DNA of 64,000 nucleotides from Paenibacillus herberti. GTDB taxonomy: Bacteria; Bacillota; Bacilli; Paenibacillales; Paenibacillaceae. Location of the stretch: the NCBI RefSeq assembly GCF_002233675.1, contig NZ_NMUQ01000002.1:823262-887261 (forward strand), given 5' to 3'. Position numbers and translations under genes: made by a program. Under the pieces are notes generated by a model. That model searched no databases, had not been told where the DNA came from, and saw only the letters and a list, made by a program, of their open reading frames with translations. Position 1 is the stretch's first letter. Every line of letters begins with the position of its first letter. Shown piece after piece: positions 44,823 to 53,793 of the stretch.

Positions 44823-46202
44823 ATGGACGGTAGTAGTATAGGGTTGAATTTGGGCTTGGTTGCATTGCTGATTTGCTTCACTGCCTTCTTCGTGGCGACG
44901 GAATTCGCTATTATCCGGATTCGCCCCAGCCGTGTCAATCAGCTGGTCATAGAGGGGCGCAAAGGTGCTTTGGCCGTGCAGAAAGTGACGAGCAATCTGG
45001 ATGGATACCTGTCTGCCTGTCAGCTTGGGATAACGATTACCGCGCTCGGCCTCGGCTGGCTCGGCGAGCCAACGGTAGAAGAAATCCTACATCCGCTCTT
45101 TAACCAATTTCAGCTTAACGACAATCTGGCCGGTATCCTGTCCTTTCTCATTGCCTTTCTGTTCGTGACTTATTTGCATGTTGTAGTTGGTGAGCTCGCA
45201 CCTAAAACCTGGGCGATCCAAAAAGCCGAGTTTATCAGCTTTCTGGTTGCAAGGCCGATCATCTTGTTCCACCGCATTCTTTATCCGTTCATCTGGTTGC
45301 TCAACGGTTCCGCTAACGCTCTGGTCCGCCTGTTCGGCCTGCATGCCGTCAGCGAACATGAAGATTCCCACTCGGAGGAAGAAATTCAGATCATTCTGAG
45401 CGAGAGCCTTCAGAGCGGTAAGATCAACAATACCGAGTATGGCTATGTTAGCCGAATCTTTGCTTTTGATGAGATGGTCGCTCGCGAGATCATGGTTCCA
45501 CGTACCGATATGGTTTGTCTTTATACGAACCATTCCCGTGAAGAGAATCTCGCCGTCATCCAAAAAGAGCAATATACGCGCTTCCCCGTTGCCTCCGAGA
45601 GCAAAGACAATATCGTGGGCATGATTAACACGAAGCAGCTTTTCCTGACGTACCATGAAGATCCAGAATTCAACTTCCGTGATCTGATTCATCCGGTTGT
45701 ATCCGTACCTGAGAGCATTCCCGTCAAGCAGCTTCTCAAGCGCATGCAGCAAGAACGTGTTCACATCGCAATGCTTGTAGATGAATACGGCGGAACTTCC
45801 GGTTTAATTACGATCGAGGATATTCTTGAAGAGATCGTCGGCGAGATCCGTGACGAATTCGATGAGGACGAACGGCGCGATGTCGAGAAGCTTGAAGAGA
45901 ACTGTTATCTGCTGGACGGCAAGGTTTCGCTCGATGAGCTCGGCGTTCTGACCCAGCATGACTTTGATAATGAAGATACCGACACGGTCGGTGGCTGGCT
46001 CTACACCCGCCTACAGGCACCTAAACCAGGCGTTCGCTATGAACATGATAATCTGACCTTCATCATCCGCGAAACGACCAAAAACCGTATTCGCAAAGTG
46101 GAGCTCATTATTCATACAGAAGACGAAATTTCTTCGGCTGAAGCGCAAGCTCAGGCTCAAACACAAGCTCAAGCCGGAATGAACGAAGAGTCTACAACCT
46201 AA
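44823..46202 (+). CDS. CNNM-type transporter (hemolysin family) with CBS pair
   Basis: A 459-residue membrane protein. Four transmembrane segments of the DUF21/CNNM domain (LVALLICFTAFFVATEFAII, then further helices up to about 150), two CBS motifs (about 200-330: EIMVPRTDMVCLYTNHS..., VHIAMLVDEYGGTSGLITIEDILEEIVGEI) and a C-terminal CorC_HlyC domain (about 345-430). Relatives export Mg or other divalent ions. A glutamine/alanine repeat (AEAQAQAQTQAQAG) ends the protein. Opposite strand to its neighbours, with its own terminator. The Shine-Dalgarno is weak (AAGGATG), so the start is inferred. Confidence 0.92.
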   Translation: MDGSSIGLNLGLVALLICFTAFFVATEFAIIRIRPSRVNQLVIEGRKGALAVQKVTSNLDGYLSACQLGITITALGLGWLGEPTVEEILHPLFNQFQLNDNLAGILSFLIAFLFVTYLHVVVGELAPKTWAIQKAEFISFLVARPIILFHRILYPFIWLLNGSANALVRLFGLHAVSEHEDSHSEEEIQIILSESLQSGKINNTEYGYVSRIFAFDEMVAREIMVPRTDMVCLYTNHSREENLAVIQKEQYTRFPVASESKDNIVGMINTKQLFLTYHEDPEFNFRDLIHPVVSVPESIPVKQLLKRMQQERVHIAMLVDEYGGTSGLITIEDILEEIVGEIRDEFDEDERRDVEKLEENCYLLDGKVSLDELGVLTQHDFDNEDTDTVGGWLYTRLQAPKPGVRYEHDNLTFIIRETTKNRIRKVELIIHTEDEISSAEAQAQAQTQAQAGMNEESTT

Positions 46203-46213
46203 CAAATCGTTTT

Positions 46214-46247
46214 AACCGGTTGCCCCGAATGGGCAGCCGGTTTTTTT
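46214..46247 (+). terminator. Rho-independent terminator
   Basis: AACCGGtTGCCC gaat GGGCAgCCGGTT then seven T, 12 bases after the CNNM-type gene. Confidence 0.92.
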
Positions 46248-46291
46248 GTCTTTCAGGCGAACTCATCCCTGGATGATCCCCATTTCCACAC

Positions 46292-46324
46292 AAAAAAAAC
46301 AGCCCCTCCGTAAGGAAGAGCTGC
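46292..46324 (-). terminator. Rho-independent terminator of rpsR
   Basis: Minus-strand CAGCtcttCC ttac GGaggGGCTG followed by eight T, after the rpsR stop at 46338. Confidence 0.75.
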
Positions 46325-46337
46325 TTTCTGAGACGGT

Positions 46338-46616
46338 TTAGTTGTCCGTCGTATAAGGCAGCAGAGCCACTTGGCGAGAGCGTTTGATCGCAATCGTCAG
46401 GGCGCGCTGGTATTTCGCACTTGTGCCCGTCACACGACGTGGCAAAATTTTGCCGCGCTCGCTGATGAACTTGCGGAGCAGGTCCGTGTCTTTATAATCA
46501 ATGCTCTTGATTTTATTCACGGTGAAGTAGCAGACTTTACGGCGCTTGTTACGGCCGCCTTTGCGGAACTTGCGTTCTGGACGCTCGCCGTTGTCTTCTC
46601 TTTGTTTGAAACCCAT
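46338..46616 (-). CDS. rpsR: 30S ribosomal protein S18
   Basis: A 92-residue S18 with the conserved core [65 protein letters not shown], which contacts S6 on the 30S platform. The extra N-terminal basic stretch ([21 protein letters not shown]) is common in Paenibacillus-like S18. Last gene of the rpsF-ssb-rpsR operon; 19 bases after ssb. Confidence 0.98.
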   Translation of the reverse strand: MGFKQREDNGERPERKFRKGGRNKRRKVCYFTVNKIKSIDYKDTDLLRKFISERGKILPRRVTGTSAKYQRALTIAIKRSRQVALLPYTTDN

Positions 46617-46635
46617 GGTCTATCCGTCCTTTCCT

Positions 46636-47202
46636 TTAAAATGGCAAATCATCTTCGGAGATGTCGATAGGACGTCCGTCATCCGAGAAAGGATCTCGGC
46701 TGTTGGAAGAACCTCCGCCACCGCGATTGCCCCCGTAGGAACCTCCGCCTTGGCTTCCGCCGCCTGATTGACCGCCGCCGCTATTGTTGCCGCCATAATT
46801 ACCGCCGCCACCGTTGTTGCTGCTGTTGCCTCCACTGCCTCCACTATAAGTAGAGCCCTCTTCACGCGAACCGCCTTCGCGGTTACCGGATTCCAGGAAC
46901 CGAACGTTGTCGGCAATTATTTCGGTCACGTAGACACGCTTGCCTTCATTGTTTTCGTAGTTCCGTACTTGCATCCGGCCTTCGACCGCCGTCAGACGGC
47001 CTTTGCGCAGATAGTTGGCGCAGGTTTCAGCCAGCTGCCTCCAGGTGACAATTGGAATAAAGTCGGCTTCGCGCTCGCCGGACTGGCTGTTAAAGGGCCG
47101 GTCCACCGCCAGCGTGAATTGCGTTACCGCAACTCCTGCAGGGGTATAGCGAAGCTCCGGATCTTTGGTCAGTCTGCCGATCAGAATGACACGGTTCAAC
47201 AT
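46636..47202 (-). CDS. ssb: Single-stranded DNA-binding protein
   Basis: A 188-residue SSB. OB-fold (about 1-105) with [47 protein letters not shown] and [15 protein letters not shown], a long flexible Gly/Ser/Asn-rich linker, and the conserved acidic tip DISEDDLPF that recruits replication and repair partners. It coats exposed ssDNA at forks. Cotranscribed between rpsF and rpsR. The linker is made of many GGN/GGS-like repeats. Confidence 0.98.
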   Translation of the reverse strand: MLNRVILIGRLTKDPELRYTPAGVAVTQFTLAVDRPFNSQSGEREADFIPIVTWRQLAETCANYLRKGRLTAVEGRMQVRNYENNEGKRVYVTEIIADNVRFLESGNREGGSREEGSTYSGGSGGNSSNNGGGGNYGGNNSGGGQSGGGSQGGGSYGGNRGGGGSSNSRDPFSDDGRPIDISEDDLPF

Positions 47203-47235
47203 CGTACCAACCTCCCAAGTCAGCTAAATCTTGGC

Positions 47236-47520
47236 TTACGCCGCGTCTTTGACGATCAGGAAACGGATAACATCATCCGTGATCTTGATAACGCGATCCA
47301 GCTCATTGACCACTTCGGTTGTACCCGTAAAGTGGACAAGAACGTAGATCCCGTCACGGATCTTGTTGATCTCATACGCAAGACGGCGTTTACCGAGAAC
47401 GTCGGACTTGGATACTTCTCCGCCATTCGCGATGATGCCATTGAATTTTTCGACGAGAGCTTGAACTGCTTCTTGCTCCGTCTCCGGACGAATGATATAC
47501 ATCAGTTCGTATTTGCGCAC
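47236..47520 (-). CDS. rpsF: 30S ribosomal protein S6
   Basis: A 94-residue S6 (MRKYELMYIIRPETEQEAVQ...GEVSKSDVLGKRRLAYEINKIRDGIYVLVHF). Binds S18 and 16S rRNA central domain on the platform. First gene of the operon; AGAGGAGG-like ribosome site upstream. The upstream region should hold the operon promoter; in many bacteria S6-S18 bind the leader for autogenous control, but I did not recognise that motif here. Confidence 0.98.
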   Translation of the reverse strand: MRKYELMYIIRPETEQEAVQALVEKFNGIIANGGEVSKSDVLGKRRLAYEINKIRDGIYVLVHFTGTTEVVNELDRVIKITDDVIRFLIVKDAA

Positions 47521-47876
47521 TATGATTCACCTCCTCTTGGACTAAGCGGCCCTCTCATCCAAATGGACGTAAGAGCAAGGAGCGAGGATTAACTCGCATA
47601 CCAATCTACTATAGCAGAACAGCTTGTCTGACGCAAGCTTAGCGCATTCCTGACGAGGCTGACTTCCGGCTATCCATGCGAATTATTGCCGCTGATGATT
47701 TCGATCCCTTCGGTAAAAAATAAGCATCCGGCCCCGAACGATGGAACACGCCGGATTGGCTCCATAAGAAGCTCAGAAATGTCTGGGAACATCCCTTAGA
47801 CCATGAGGTTACGGTATGGAAAGCCATCTGTCGTCGGTTTTCGGGGCCGAATCCGAGCTGAAGGTGGAGATACGGT

Positions 47877-48062
47877 ATGGGCGAGCGTACCAAGTTTGAG
47901 GCCGGCTTCAAAGCACCCAATGACGGATGGTATATGGAAGCGGGAGAAGATTCCTTCCACATGGGCATCTCCCATCCCAAAAAGATTTCATTGAAAAAGG
48001 GACAACATTTTCCAAAGAACTCAAACCATAACCGGGTCTGGGTCAAAATGCCGAAGGTTTAA
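47877..48062 (+). CDS. YjzC-like small protein
   Basis: A 61-residue protein (MGERTKFEAGFKAPNDGWYMEAG..., ending GQHFPKNSNHNRVWVKMPKV) that matches the pattern of Bacillus YjzC: G-x-F-x-x-G-x-K-A-P-N near the start and G-x-x-F-P-x-x-x-N-H-N-R-x-W at the end. YjzC function is unknown. AGGTGGAG is seven bases before ATG, a strong ribosome site. Opposite to its neighbours. No signal sequence. Confidence 0.75.
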   Translation: MGERTKFEAGFKAPNDGWYMEAGEDSFHMGISHPKKISLKKGQHFPKNSNHNRVWVKMPKV

Positions 48063-48358
48063 AGCGGCATGTGCTAAAAGGCTGAATAAAATATTGCTGA
48101 GCAGCCATACTATCTTCGACGGCGCGACAAGATGAGGGCGTGGTTCCGTTGGCCTTAAAAAGCGCAAGGACACTGCAAAGGATTCCAGTTCACGACAACA
48201 GAGAAGCGAGGGGTTGCGCCAAAGACACTTGTGTTTAGGGCCTTCGCCGCAGCAGGTGCAAAAGTCCTCGGACATTTGGCAGCCGGGCGGTATTCCGCAC
48301 GTATTCAATGAGGAAGTGCAGCTTGTTTGATCTTGCAACCCATTAAGCGCCGTCAGCA

Positions 48359-48382
48359 GCGCCCAGCCGAAAGGCTGGGCGC
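48359..48382 (+). terminator. Perfect hairpin, probable terminator
   Basis: GCGCCCAGCC GAAA GGCTGGGCGC, ten perfect pairs capped by a stable GNRA loop. The downstream TTGTTCGTTGTTC is only moderately T-rich, so termination is likely but not certain. It could end the yjzC-like transcript. Confidence 0.6.
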
Positions 48383-48383
48383 T

Positions 48384-48483
48384 TGTTCGTTGTTCATTCA
48401 TTGTTTCGTTGTTCGTTGTTTTTGTTGGTTGTTCAATTTGTATGGCTAGTTGTTCGATGTACTCGATGTACATTGTTCGTTCG
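48384..48483. repeat. TTGTTCG-rich low-complexity run
   Basis: Irregular repeats of TTGTTCGTTG and related words over about 100 bases. Probably slippage-generated. Confidence 0.8.
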
Positions 48484-48643
48484 TTTTCACCTAGCATCGC
48501 ATCGTTTAATGTAGAGCATACAACTCGCGTTGGTTGTATCTTCTTCAATAGAAGCCAGGCAGTGTTGCCTATTCCCGCTCATCCTCAGTATCCTTTACCT
48601 ATAAGGCTTAGCGGCCTAATTCATAATGAAGGAGCTGATTGGT

Positions 48644-49090
48644 TTGAGTGTACAAATTAGGCAAGCGGAGCCCCGCGATGTTAAGGCTTTATCCGGACTT
48701 TTTGAGGAGCTCATGGGGTATGAATCCGATACGCAGGCAATGCAGAGGCAGCTGGAGCTTATTTCGTCCGAGCCTCATTATTATGTCGCTGTCGCGGAGT
48801 GGGAGCAGGAGCTTGTAGGTACCGCTATGGGCATCGTATGTCGTGATCTGGTTGGGAACTGTGCCCCTTTTCTTCTCGTTGAAAATGTCGTTGTGTCCGG
48901 AAAAGTCCGTGGCAAGGGCGTTGGAAAGCTGCTTATGCAAAGGCTTGAGCAGTACGGAAGCGAGCACAGATGCAGTTACGTCATACTTGCATCAAGCAAT
49001 ATACGAACTGACGCCCACCAATTTTATGCGAGCATTGGGTACAGGGGCGCAAAGCGTGGCTTCGTCAAAGATCTTGTTTCGCAAAGTTAG
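48644..49090 (+). CDS. GNAT-family N-acetyltransferase
   Basis: A 148-residue acetyltransferase using acetyl-CoA. The GNAT core shows VQIRQAEPRDVKALSGLFEELMG, then VAVAEWEQELVGTAMGIVCRDL, the acetyl-CoA P-loop VVSGKVRGKGVGKLLMQRLEQYG (R-G-K-G-V-G) and DAHQFYASIGYRGAKRGFVKDL. TTG at 48644 is nine bases after AAGGAG; an ATG at 48626 overlaps the ribosome site and is unlikely. Substrate unknown. It stands alone before tRNA-Ser on the opposite strand. Confidence 0.88.
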   Translation: MSVQIRQAEPRDVKALSGLFEELMGYESDTQAMQRQLELISSEPHYYVAVAEWEQELVGTAMGIVCRDLVGNCAPFLLVENVVVSGKVRGKGVGKLLMQRLEQYGSEHRCSYVILASSNIRTDAHQFYASIGYRGAKRGFVKDLVSQS

Positions 49091-49168
49091 GTCTCGCAGA
49101 CAGAGGCTCCTGCCGGCCCGGAGTGGCTGCCAGAGCTCTTCCCTTGCGTCTATCCCGGATAATTCACG

Positions 49169-49199
49169 AAAAAAAACCTCCTACATGATGTAGGAGGTT
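49169..49199 (-). terminator. Rho-independent terminator of tRNA-Ser
   Basis: Minus-strand AACCTCCTACA tca TGTAGGAGGTT followed by eight T, 17 bases after the tRNA. Confidence 0.88.
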
Positions 49200-49215
49200 C
49201 TGATTTGCTGAAGAA

Positions 49216-49306
49216 TGGCGGAAAGGGTGGGATTCGAACCCACGCACGCCGTGAGACGCCTAACTGATTTCGAGTCAGCCCCCTTGGGCCACTTGGGTAC
49301 CTTTCC
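49216..49306 (-). tRNA. tRNA-Ser (anticodon CGA)
   Basis: A 91-nt tRNA including encoded CCA (TGG at 49216-49218 on the plus strand). Acceptor GGAAAGG pairs with CCTTTCC, discriminator G, D-arm with AAGTGG, anticodon loop CTCGAAA in the stem GCTGA/TCAGT, a long variable arm as required for serine tRNAs, and TTCGAATC in the T loop. Confidence 0.96.
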
Positions 49307-49365
49307 GCAGCAAGGTAGATCATAACATATCTTGGGCATTAGCGCAATAAGTTTTTAAATTGTCC

Positions 49366-49575
49366 TCAAGCTTCGCTTTTATCCGCCGCTTGCCGAAGCA
49401 CTTTTTTCATATTTTTCTCGAATTTTGCCCGGGGAATAAGCACGCTGTGTTTGCAACCGGTGCACTTGATACGGATATCCATGCCCATGCGGATAATCTC
49501 CATCTCATTAGTCCCACAGGGATGGGGCTTCTTCATCTGAACCACATCGTTCAGCTCAAACTGCTTACGCTCCAT
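49366..49575 (-). CDS. DUF951 family small protein
   Basis: A 69-residue protein typical of DUF951 (MERKQFELNDVVQMKKPHPCGTNEMEIIRMGMDIRIKCTGCKHSVLIPRAKFEKNMKKVL). The CxGC-like pair CTGC and a preceding Cys (HPCG) suggest zinc, by inspection. The family is near mscS/ychF in Bacillales, as here. Start at 49575: GAGGTGAGGGG precedes it; the longer reading to 49611 lacks such a site. Confidence 0.88.
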   Translation of the reverse strand: MERKQFELNDVVQMKKPHPCGTNEMEIIRMGMDIRIKCTGCKHSVLIPRAKFEKNMKKVLRQAADKSEA

Positions 49576-49677
49576 ACCCCTCACCTCTCCTTCGACCGCT
49601 ACACCGCGCACTTCGGTAATAACCGTGGCTGCACGCGGGCGGTCCAGTTGTTTCCATCTTACACTGTCCTACCGCTT

Positions 49678-50652
49678 CTAGGCCAGTTCTTCTTGTGGCT
49701 CGTCCCGTCCTCGTAATAGTCGCTGCAGCTCCATGTTAATCTGACGCGATACTACCGCTTCCGTATTCGGCAGGCACTCCGCAACGATGCGCAGCTTGTA
49801 GTCCGCCGTTGTTAACGAGGCAACGCCCAGCAGATCGGGTACCTTCACAAGATTCGGATTTTCGAGCTTCTCCAACATCTCACGAATGATGTCCGCCGCC
49901 TCATCCGGCTTATAATGGTTAGGCAAGTCAACATCCACGACAGCCAGCGAATGGTTGAGTGAGAAATTCGTTACCTGTGCAATCAAGCCGTTAGGAATGA
50001 TATGCACCTCTCCCGTCCATGTTTTCAGACGTGTCGTCCGCAGGCCGATCAGCTCCACCGTTCCTTTGAACGTCCCCGTCTGAATGACATCACCGACTGC
50101 GAACTGATCTTCCAAAACGATGAAAAAGCCGCTGATGACATCTTTCACGAGACTTTGCGCACCGAATCCGATAGCTAGGCCGAGTACGCCTGCGCCAGCC
50201 AGCAACGGACCGATATTGATGCTTAGCATAGGCAGTACGAGCATTGCAGTAATGAAATATACAACGTAGGAAGCGACATTTTTGAGCAGTCGTCCCATCG
50301 TCACGACACGCCTCGTACGTTGCTGTACCTTGGATTCCCGCTCCAGCACCTTGTCGATTGATTTGTTCACAATGAAAATAATCAATCGTCCAATCAACAG
50401 GACAAGGGCGATTTTTACACATACGATAAGAGCATTAATCCAAAATTGGCTGTCGAACCGCTCCGACATCGCAGTCCAAAACTGATTCGTTTTTGCCGCT
50501 ACCTCGCCGGGAATATCAGTTAAGTTCATCGGCTCTGCGTTTTCTGGTCCCGCTGCGTTGTTGGCCGTTCCTGTCCCCGTATTATTGTTCGCTCCGGTAT
50601 TTTCCGGTCCGGCGTTCGTATTGGCTGATGCCAGCAGAACGAATGGATTCAT
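49678..50652 (-). CDS. Small-conductance mechanosensitive channel (MscS family)
   Basis: A 324-residue MscS-like channel that opens under osmotic downshock to release solutes. After an Asn/Thr/Gly-rich N-terminus come three transmembrane segments; the pore helix shows GPLLAGAGVLGLAIGFGAQSLVKDVISGFFIVLEDQFAVGD, and the beta domain carries GTVELIGLRTTRLKTWTGEVHIIPNG. Length is typical. Start 50652 follows GGGAG. The next gene downstream is DUF951, likely co-transcribed. Confidence 0.93.
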   Translation of the reverse strand: MNPFVLLASANTNAGPENTGANNNTGTGTANNAAGPENAEPMNLTDIPGEVAAKTNQFWTAMSERFDSQFWINALIVCVKIALVLLIGRLIIFIVNKSIDKVLERESKVQQRTRRVVTMGRLLKNVASYVVYFITAMLVLPMLSINIGPLLAGAGVLGLAIGFGAQSLVKDVISGFFIVLEDQFAVGDVIQTGTFKGTVELIGLRTTRLKTWTGEVHIIPNGLIAQVTNFSLNHSLAVVDVDLPNHYKPDEAADIIREMLEKLENPNLVKVPDLLGVASLTTADYKLRIVAECLPNTEAVVSRQINMELQRLLRGRDEPQEELA

Positions 50653-50686
50653 TTTATCGCTCTCCCTTCTCTTCGACTGTAACTTC

Positions 50687-50813
50687 CCCACCCAAGTGGG
50701 ATGGGGAAATGCGTATTGCTTGTCGTACTAGAATGTTTACCTTCTTGGTAACCTTCTCGTACTTCCTGCGCATACGTGCCCGTCCAAAAGGACGGGAAAT
50801 GCGTATTGCTTGA
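50687..50813 (-). repeat. Tandem hairpin repeats with GGGAAATGCGTATTGCTTG
   Basis: Two units, each an inverted repeat (TTCCCCaCCC aagt GGGatGGGGAA and CCCGTCC aaaa GGACGGG) followed by the same tail GGGAAATGCGTATTGCTTG (50702-50721 and 50793-50812). Probably a small dispersed repeat rather than a gene. A related block lies at 62803-62862. Confidence 0.7.
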
Positions 50814-50903
50814 TAATAAAAGAAGCCTCACCGCTATGCAAGCAGTAGGCTGTTTTACTTCCCTTGCAAATAAATTGCTACTCCAAGCTCGTTCAGCTGG
50901 CTT

Positions 50904-51137
50904 CTAAATCGCTTCATACCCTTCCGCAGTTTCGCGGAATATGCCACGGATTGCTACAGACTGCTCAATCAGAATCTCTCTGACCCGCTCCAGCTCCTCA
51001 TCCGGAAAATCAATCGACAAGGCACAGCCCGCCGTAATCGTCTTCGGTGTTGGACGGATATCAATCTCAATATCAGCGTATTCAAGCAGCATTTCAGTCC
51101 GAAGTGCTTGTTGCGTGGAATCAAAGGCGATCAACAT
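50904..51137 (-). CDS. DUF3343 small protein
   Basis: A 77-residue protein of DUF3343 (LIAFDSTQQALRTEMLLEYADIEIDIRPTPKTITAGCALSIDFPDEELERVREIL). The family often sits with cysteine-desulfurase-like and sulfur/selenium-handling genes; the conserved Cys (AGCALSI) may be the acceptor. A cysteine desulfurase follows at 52333, separated by yyaC and DUF4446, so a functional link is possible but not close. The start is near a Shine-Dalgarno-like AAGGAGCC. Confidence 0.8.
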   Translation of the reverse strand: MLIAFDSTQQALRTEMLLEYADIEIDIRPTPKTITAGCALSIDFPDEELERVREILIEQSVAIRGIFRETAEGYEAI

Positions 51138-51229
51138 CAGCCAGGCTCCTTTTCATAGTGAACGGACAAGTATAAATTCCTCGCCTCTACCATATACTAG
51201 TAACAGTTCATATTAGCGGAGGGGAATCT

Positions 51230-51823
51230 ATGAAACGTCCTGCTGCAATCCGGGAAATCCCGCTCAAAGTGCCTCATACAGATCCCGATGCTGCCCGTCA
51301 GCTGACCAGCCGCCTGCAGCTTCATCTTCATCCCGTACCAGCAGATCGCCGGATTGCCGTCGTCTGCATTGGCACGGATCGTTCTACCGGCGACGCCCTC
51401 GGGCCGATCATCGGCTCCCATCTGGACAAGCAACGCGGCTCACTGTTCGAGTTGTACGGCACACTGGATGAGCCTGTGCATGCGATGAATCTGGAAAGCA
51501 CCCTGCAGGACATCAACCGCAGCATCTCCAAGCCTTTCATCATCGGTATCGATGCCTGTCTTGGCCAGTTGAGCAGCGTAGGCTGCATCCAGCTCGGTCC
51601 TGGCCCTGTGCGTCCAGGTGCCGGCGTGAACAAGGAGCTCCCGCCCGTTGGCGATATTCATATGACGGGCATCGTGAACGTCGGTGGATTCATGGAATAT
51701 TTTGTACTCCAAAACACCCGGCTTAATCTGGTTATGCGTATGGCCGAGTTAATGTCAGATACACTTGTCCAGGCTATTCGCGATTGCCGCTCTTACCCGG
51801 TTCACGCTGCGACGCAAGAGTAA
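51230..51823 (+). CDS. yyaC: Spore protease YyaC
   Basis: A 197-residue protein of the YyaC family (GPR-related fold): RRIAVVCIGTDRSTGDALGPIIGSHLDKQ and IGIDACLGQLSSVGCIQLGPGPVRPGAGVNKELPPVGDIHMTGIVNVGGFMEYFVLQNTRL. Annotated as a sporulation protease homologue; proteolytic activity is not proven. It is among the best signs that this organism forms spores. Start ATG at 51230 follows GGAGGGG. The end overlaps the DUF4446 gene convergently by 50 bases. Confidence 0.92.
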   Translation: MKRPAAIREIPLKVPHTDPDAARQLTSRLQLHLHPVPADRRIAVVCIGTDRSTGDALGPIIGSHLDKQRGSLFELYGTLDEPVHAMNLESTLQDINRSISKPFIIGIDACLGQLSSVGCIQLGPGPVRPGAGVNKELPPVGDIHMTGIVNVGGFMEYFVLQNTRLNLVMRMAELMSDTLVQAIRDCRSYPVHAATQE

Positions 51824-52304
51824 TCGCCTGCTCCTCTTCCGCTGTAAGCGGATAGGACGAGTTTCCCATCTGCAATGGTTTGGCATACATGTAAGTCTCA
51901 TCACGGCCATGCAGGCCGGTTAGAACAACACCGGTTTTTTCTTCATTAATGATTGCGATCGAGAAGCTCATATCGCTGCCCTGGTTGGAGAAAGCATTGT
52001 AGCGCAGCACGCCCACTCTGCCTTTTGTCTCCCTCAAAAGCTGTCCGAATTCCGCAAACTGCCCATCGTAATGCTCTAATCTTGCTCCCTGCTCATCAAG
52101 AGAGAGGCGCAGATCCACAATAACATCTTCCAGGCTGGTTACACCAGTCTGTCCCATTACCTGAACATATTGTCTTCTCAGTTTCGTCAGCCTGCGGCCT
52201 AGAGCAGCAATCCAGATTACGAGAAGCAACAGCGCCAATACCATCACAACAATTGCTGCGCCATAGAAAGGTGCTTCCACCCATGCCTCATACCATTCAT
52301 TCAT
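51774..52304 (-). CDS. DUF4446 membrane-anchored protein
   Basis: A 176-residue protein of DUF4446: one N-terminal membrane helix (FYGAAIVVMVLALLLLVIWIAAL), a coiled stretch (LTKLRRQYVQVMG...LEDVIVDLRLSLDEQGARLE) and a globular cytoplasmic domain (VGVLRYNAFSNQGSDMSFSIAIINEEKTGVVLTGLHGRDETYMYAKPL). Located in the yyaC-parB neighbourhood, as in other Bacillales. Function unknown. Start chosen at 52304; earlier codons to 52376 overlap the upstream gene. Confidence 0.88.
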   Translation of the reverse strand: MNEWYEAWVEAPFYGAAIVVMVLALLLLVIWIAALGRRLTKLRRQYVQVMGQTGVTSLEDVIVDLRLSLDEQGARLEHYDGQFAEFGQLLRETKGRVGVLRYNAFSNQGSDMSFSIAIINEEKTGVVLTGLHGRDETYMYAKPLQMGNSSYPLTAEEEQAITLASQREPGKSGNRE

Positions 52305-52332
52305 CTTTCCCGTAACGCTCCTAATCTTCTCC

Positions 52333-53511
52333 CTAGAGGGGATAATGGGTCCGAATCTCGCGTACAGCAAGCACAAGTGCCTCCGCTTCCTCGTCCGTTG
52401 TAGAGAAACCGATACTTGCTCTTACTGCGCCTGAATCGGCTGTCCCGGCGCTCCAATGCGCCAGCGGGGTGCAATGATAGCCTGATCTTACGGCAATACC
52501 ATAATGCTGATCCAATATAAAAGAAAGCTCCGATGCCTCAACGCCTTCCATCGTGAGTGCGCATATCCCGGTCCTTGGGCGCCCTTCAACCGGCCCAAGC
52601 AGCCTGATTCCCGCCACGGTCGAAAGCCCGTCCCGTATGCGGTTTATCAGCTCAGTCTCCCGGGCGTGTATAACTGCCGGAGTTACTTCCAGTACATGCT
52701 TCACACCTGCTGCTAGCCCGGCCATGCCGGGCGTATTTGGCGTTCCGGCTTCATAACGATCCGGCCTTACGGTCGGCTGAGTCGCCGACTCCGACTGGCT
52801 TCCGGTCCCTCCATGCAGCAAGGGGACTGGGTCTAATCTCGGATGAATGTACAGCCCTCCCGTGCCTTGAGGGCCAAGTAACGCTTTATGACCAGGGAAG
52901 GCCAGTAGGTCAATCCCCATCGCCTCAACGTCAATGTCCAGGATGCCAGCAGACTGAGCCGCATCAACGAGGAAAGGAATTCCTTGTCGGCGAGTAATCT
53001 CTCCAATCTCGGCTATAGGCAGAATTGAACCCAATAGATTAGAGCTATGCGTCGCTACGACTAGCGTTGTATTGGGCTGGATCGCCTCGCGAATCCGGGT
53101 TGCCTCAAGCTCACCATGGGCATCCGTCTCTACATAGGTGACACTGATTCCAAGACTCTCTTTCAAATATTCCAGAGGTCTGCGGACGGAATTATGCTCC
53201 ACGGCAGTCGCCACAACGTGATCGCCGGACTTCAGTATGCCCTTGATGGCCATATTCAGCCCAACCGTCGTATTCGCGGTCAGTGCAATGTCATTAGGAT
53301 TCGATATCCGCAGCAGCTTGGCCAGGTTTTTTCTTGCTTCGAACAGCACCCGTCCTGACTGGACCGCCATGCGATGGCTCCCTCTTCCTGGGTTAGCCGC
53401 ACCTCGCATAAGCGTCTCCGTAACCGCATTCACGACGGCCTCAGGTTTGGGCCAAGATGTCGCAGCATGATCGAGGTATATTAACGGCTGATCAACGGCT
53501 ATGACGCCCAC
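52333..53511 (-). CDS. Cysteine desulfurase (class V aminotransferase)
   Basis: A 392-residue PLP enzyme of the SufS/NifS type. It should take sulfur from cysteine for clusters or thio-modifications. Visible motifs: YLDHAATSWPKPEAV at the start, TANTTVGLNMAIKG, VVATHSSN, DAAQSAGILDIDVEAMGIDLLAFPGHKALLGPQGTGGLYI with the PLP lysine in GHKAL, and the C-terminal SGYHCTPLAHW, in which the Cys is the likely catalytic persulfide site. GTG start at 53511 follows AGGAAAGG. Not in a suf operon, so a dedicated role, e.g. with DUF3343, is possible. Confidence 0.9.
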   Translation of the reverse strand: MGVIAVDQPLIYLDHAATSWPKPEAVVNAVTETLMRGAANPGRGSHRMAVQSGRVLFEARKNLAKLLRISNPNDIALTANTTVGLNMAIKGILKSGDHVVATAVEHNSVRRPLEYLKESLGISVTYVETDAHGELEATRIREAIQPNTTLVVATHSSNLLGSILPIAEIGEITRRQGIPFLVDAAQSAGILDIDVEAMGIDLLAFPGHKALLGPQGTGGLYIHPRLDPVPLLHGGTGSQSESATQPTVRPDRYEAGTPNTPGMAGLAAGVKHVLEVTPAVIHARETELINRIRDGLSTVAGIRLLGPVEGRPRTGICALTMEGVEASELSFILDQHYGIAVRSGYHCTPLAHWSAGTADSGAVRASIGFSTTDEEAEALVLAVREIRTHYPL

Positions 53512-53570
53512 TCACCTTTCCTGACGAGCATAAACGTAACCTTCATTGTGCTCTGTCGAATTTCCCATTA

Positions 53571-53631
53571 AAAAGCAATAGCATACCTAAGTTTAATCCC
53601 TGTCGTAGCAGATTACAACCGAGGTATGCTA
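53571..53631 (-). terminator. Probable terminator after parB
   Basis: Minus-strand AGCATACCT ... AGGTATGCT (9 pairs, 32-base loop) followed by ATTGCTTTTTAAT. The long loop makes the call uncertain. The rest of 53512-53793 shows no gene. Confidence 0.5.
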
Positions 53632-53793
53632 CTTTAACGAGCTGCTTTCATCTAAAGCTTCAAAGCTTGAGTCATTCATTCCGTATACCTGGTACACAAG
53701 AAGAAGTGTTGCTGTAAGTACGGTTCCAGCTCATAGCCCTACTCTGAAAAAATTGATTCGCCACAGGTCATTTCAGACGTTTCCTTCTCGAGT

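Larger units (their letters stand above)
48063..48625. other. 563-base gap with hairpin and low-complexity run
   Basis: I see no convincing gene; a 175-codon minus-strand frame (48021-48548) has unnatural composition and is rejected. The gap contains the perfect GAAA hairpin and the TTGTTCG-rich run listed separately. Confidence 0.5.

Noticed and set aside
48021-48548. 175-codon minus-strand frame with many Cys
   Set aside because: Composition changes abruptly, it runs through the TTGTTCG-rich run and a strong hairpin, and it overlaps the yjzC-like gene end.
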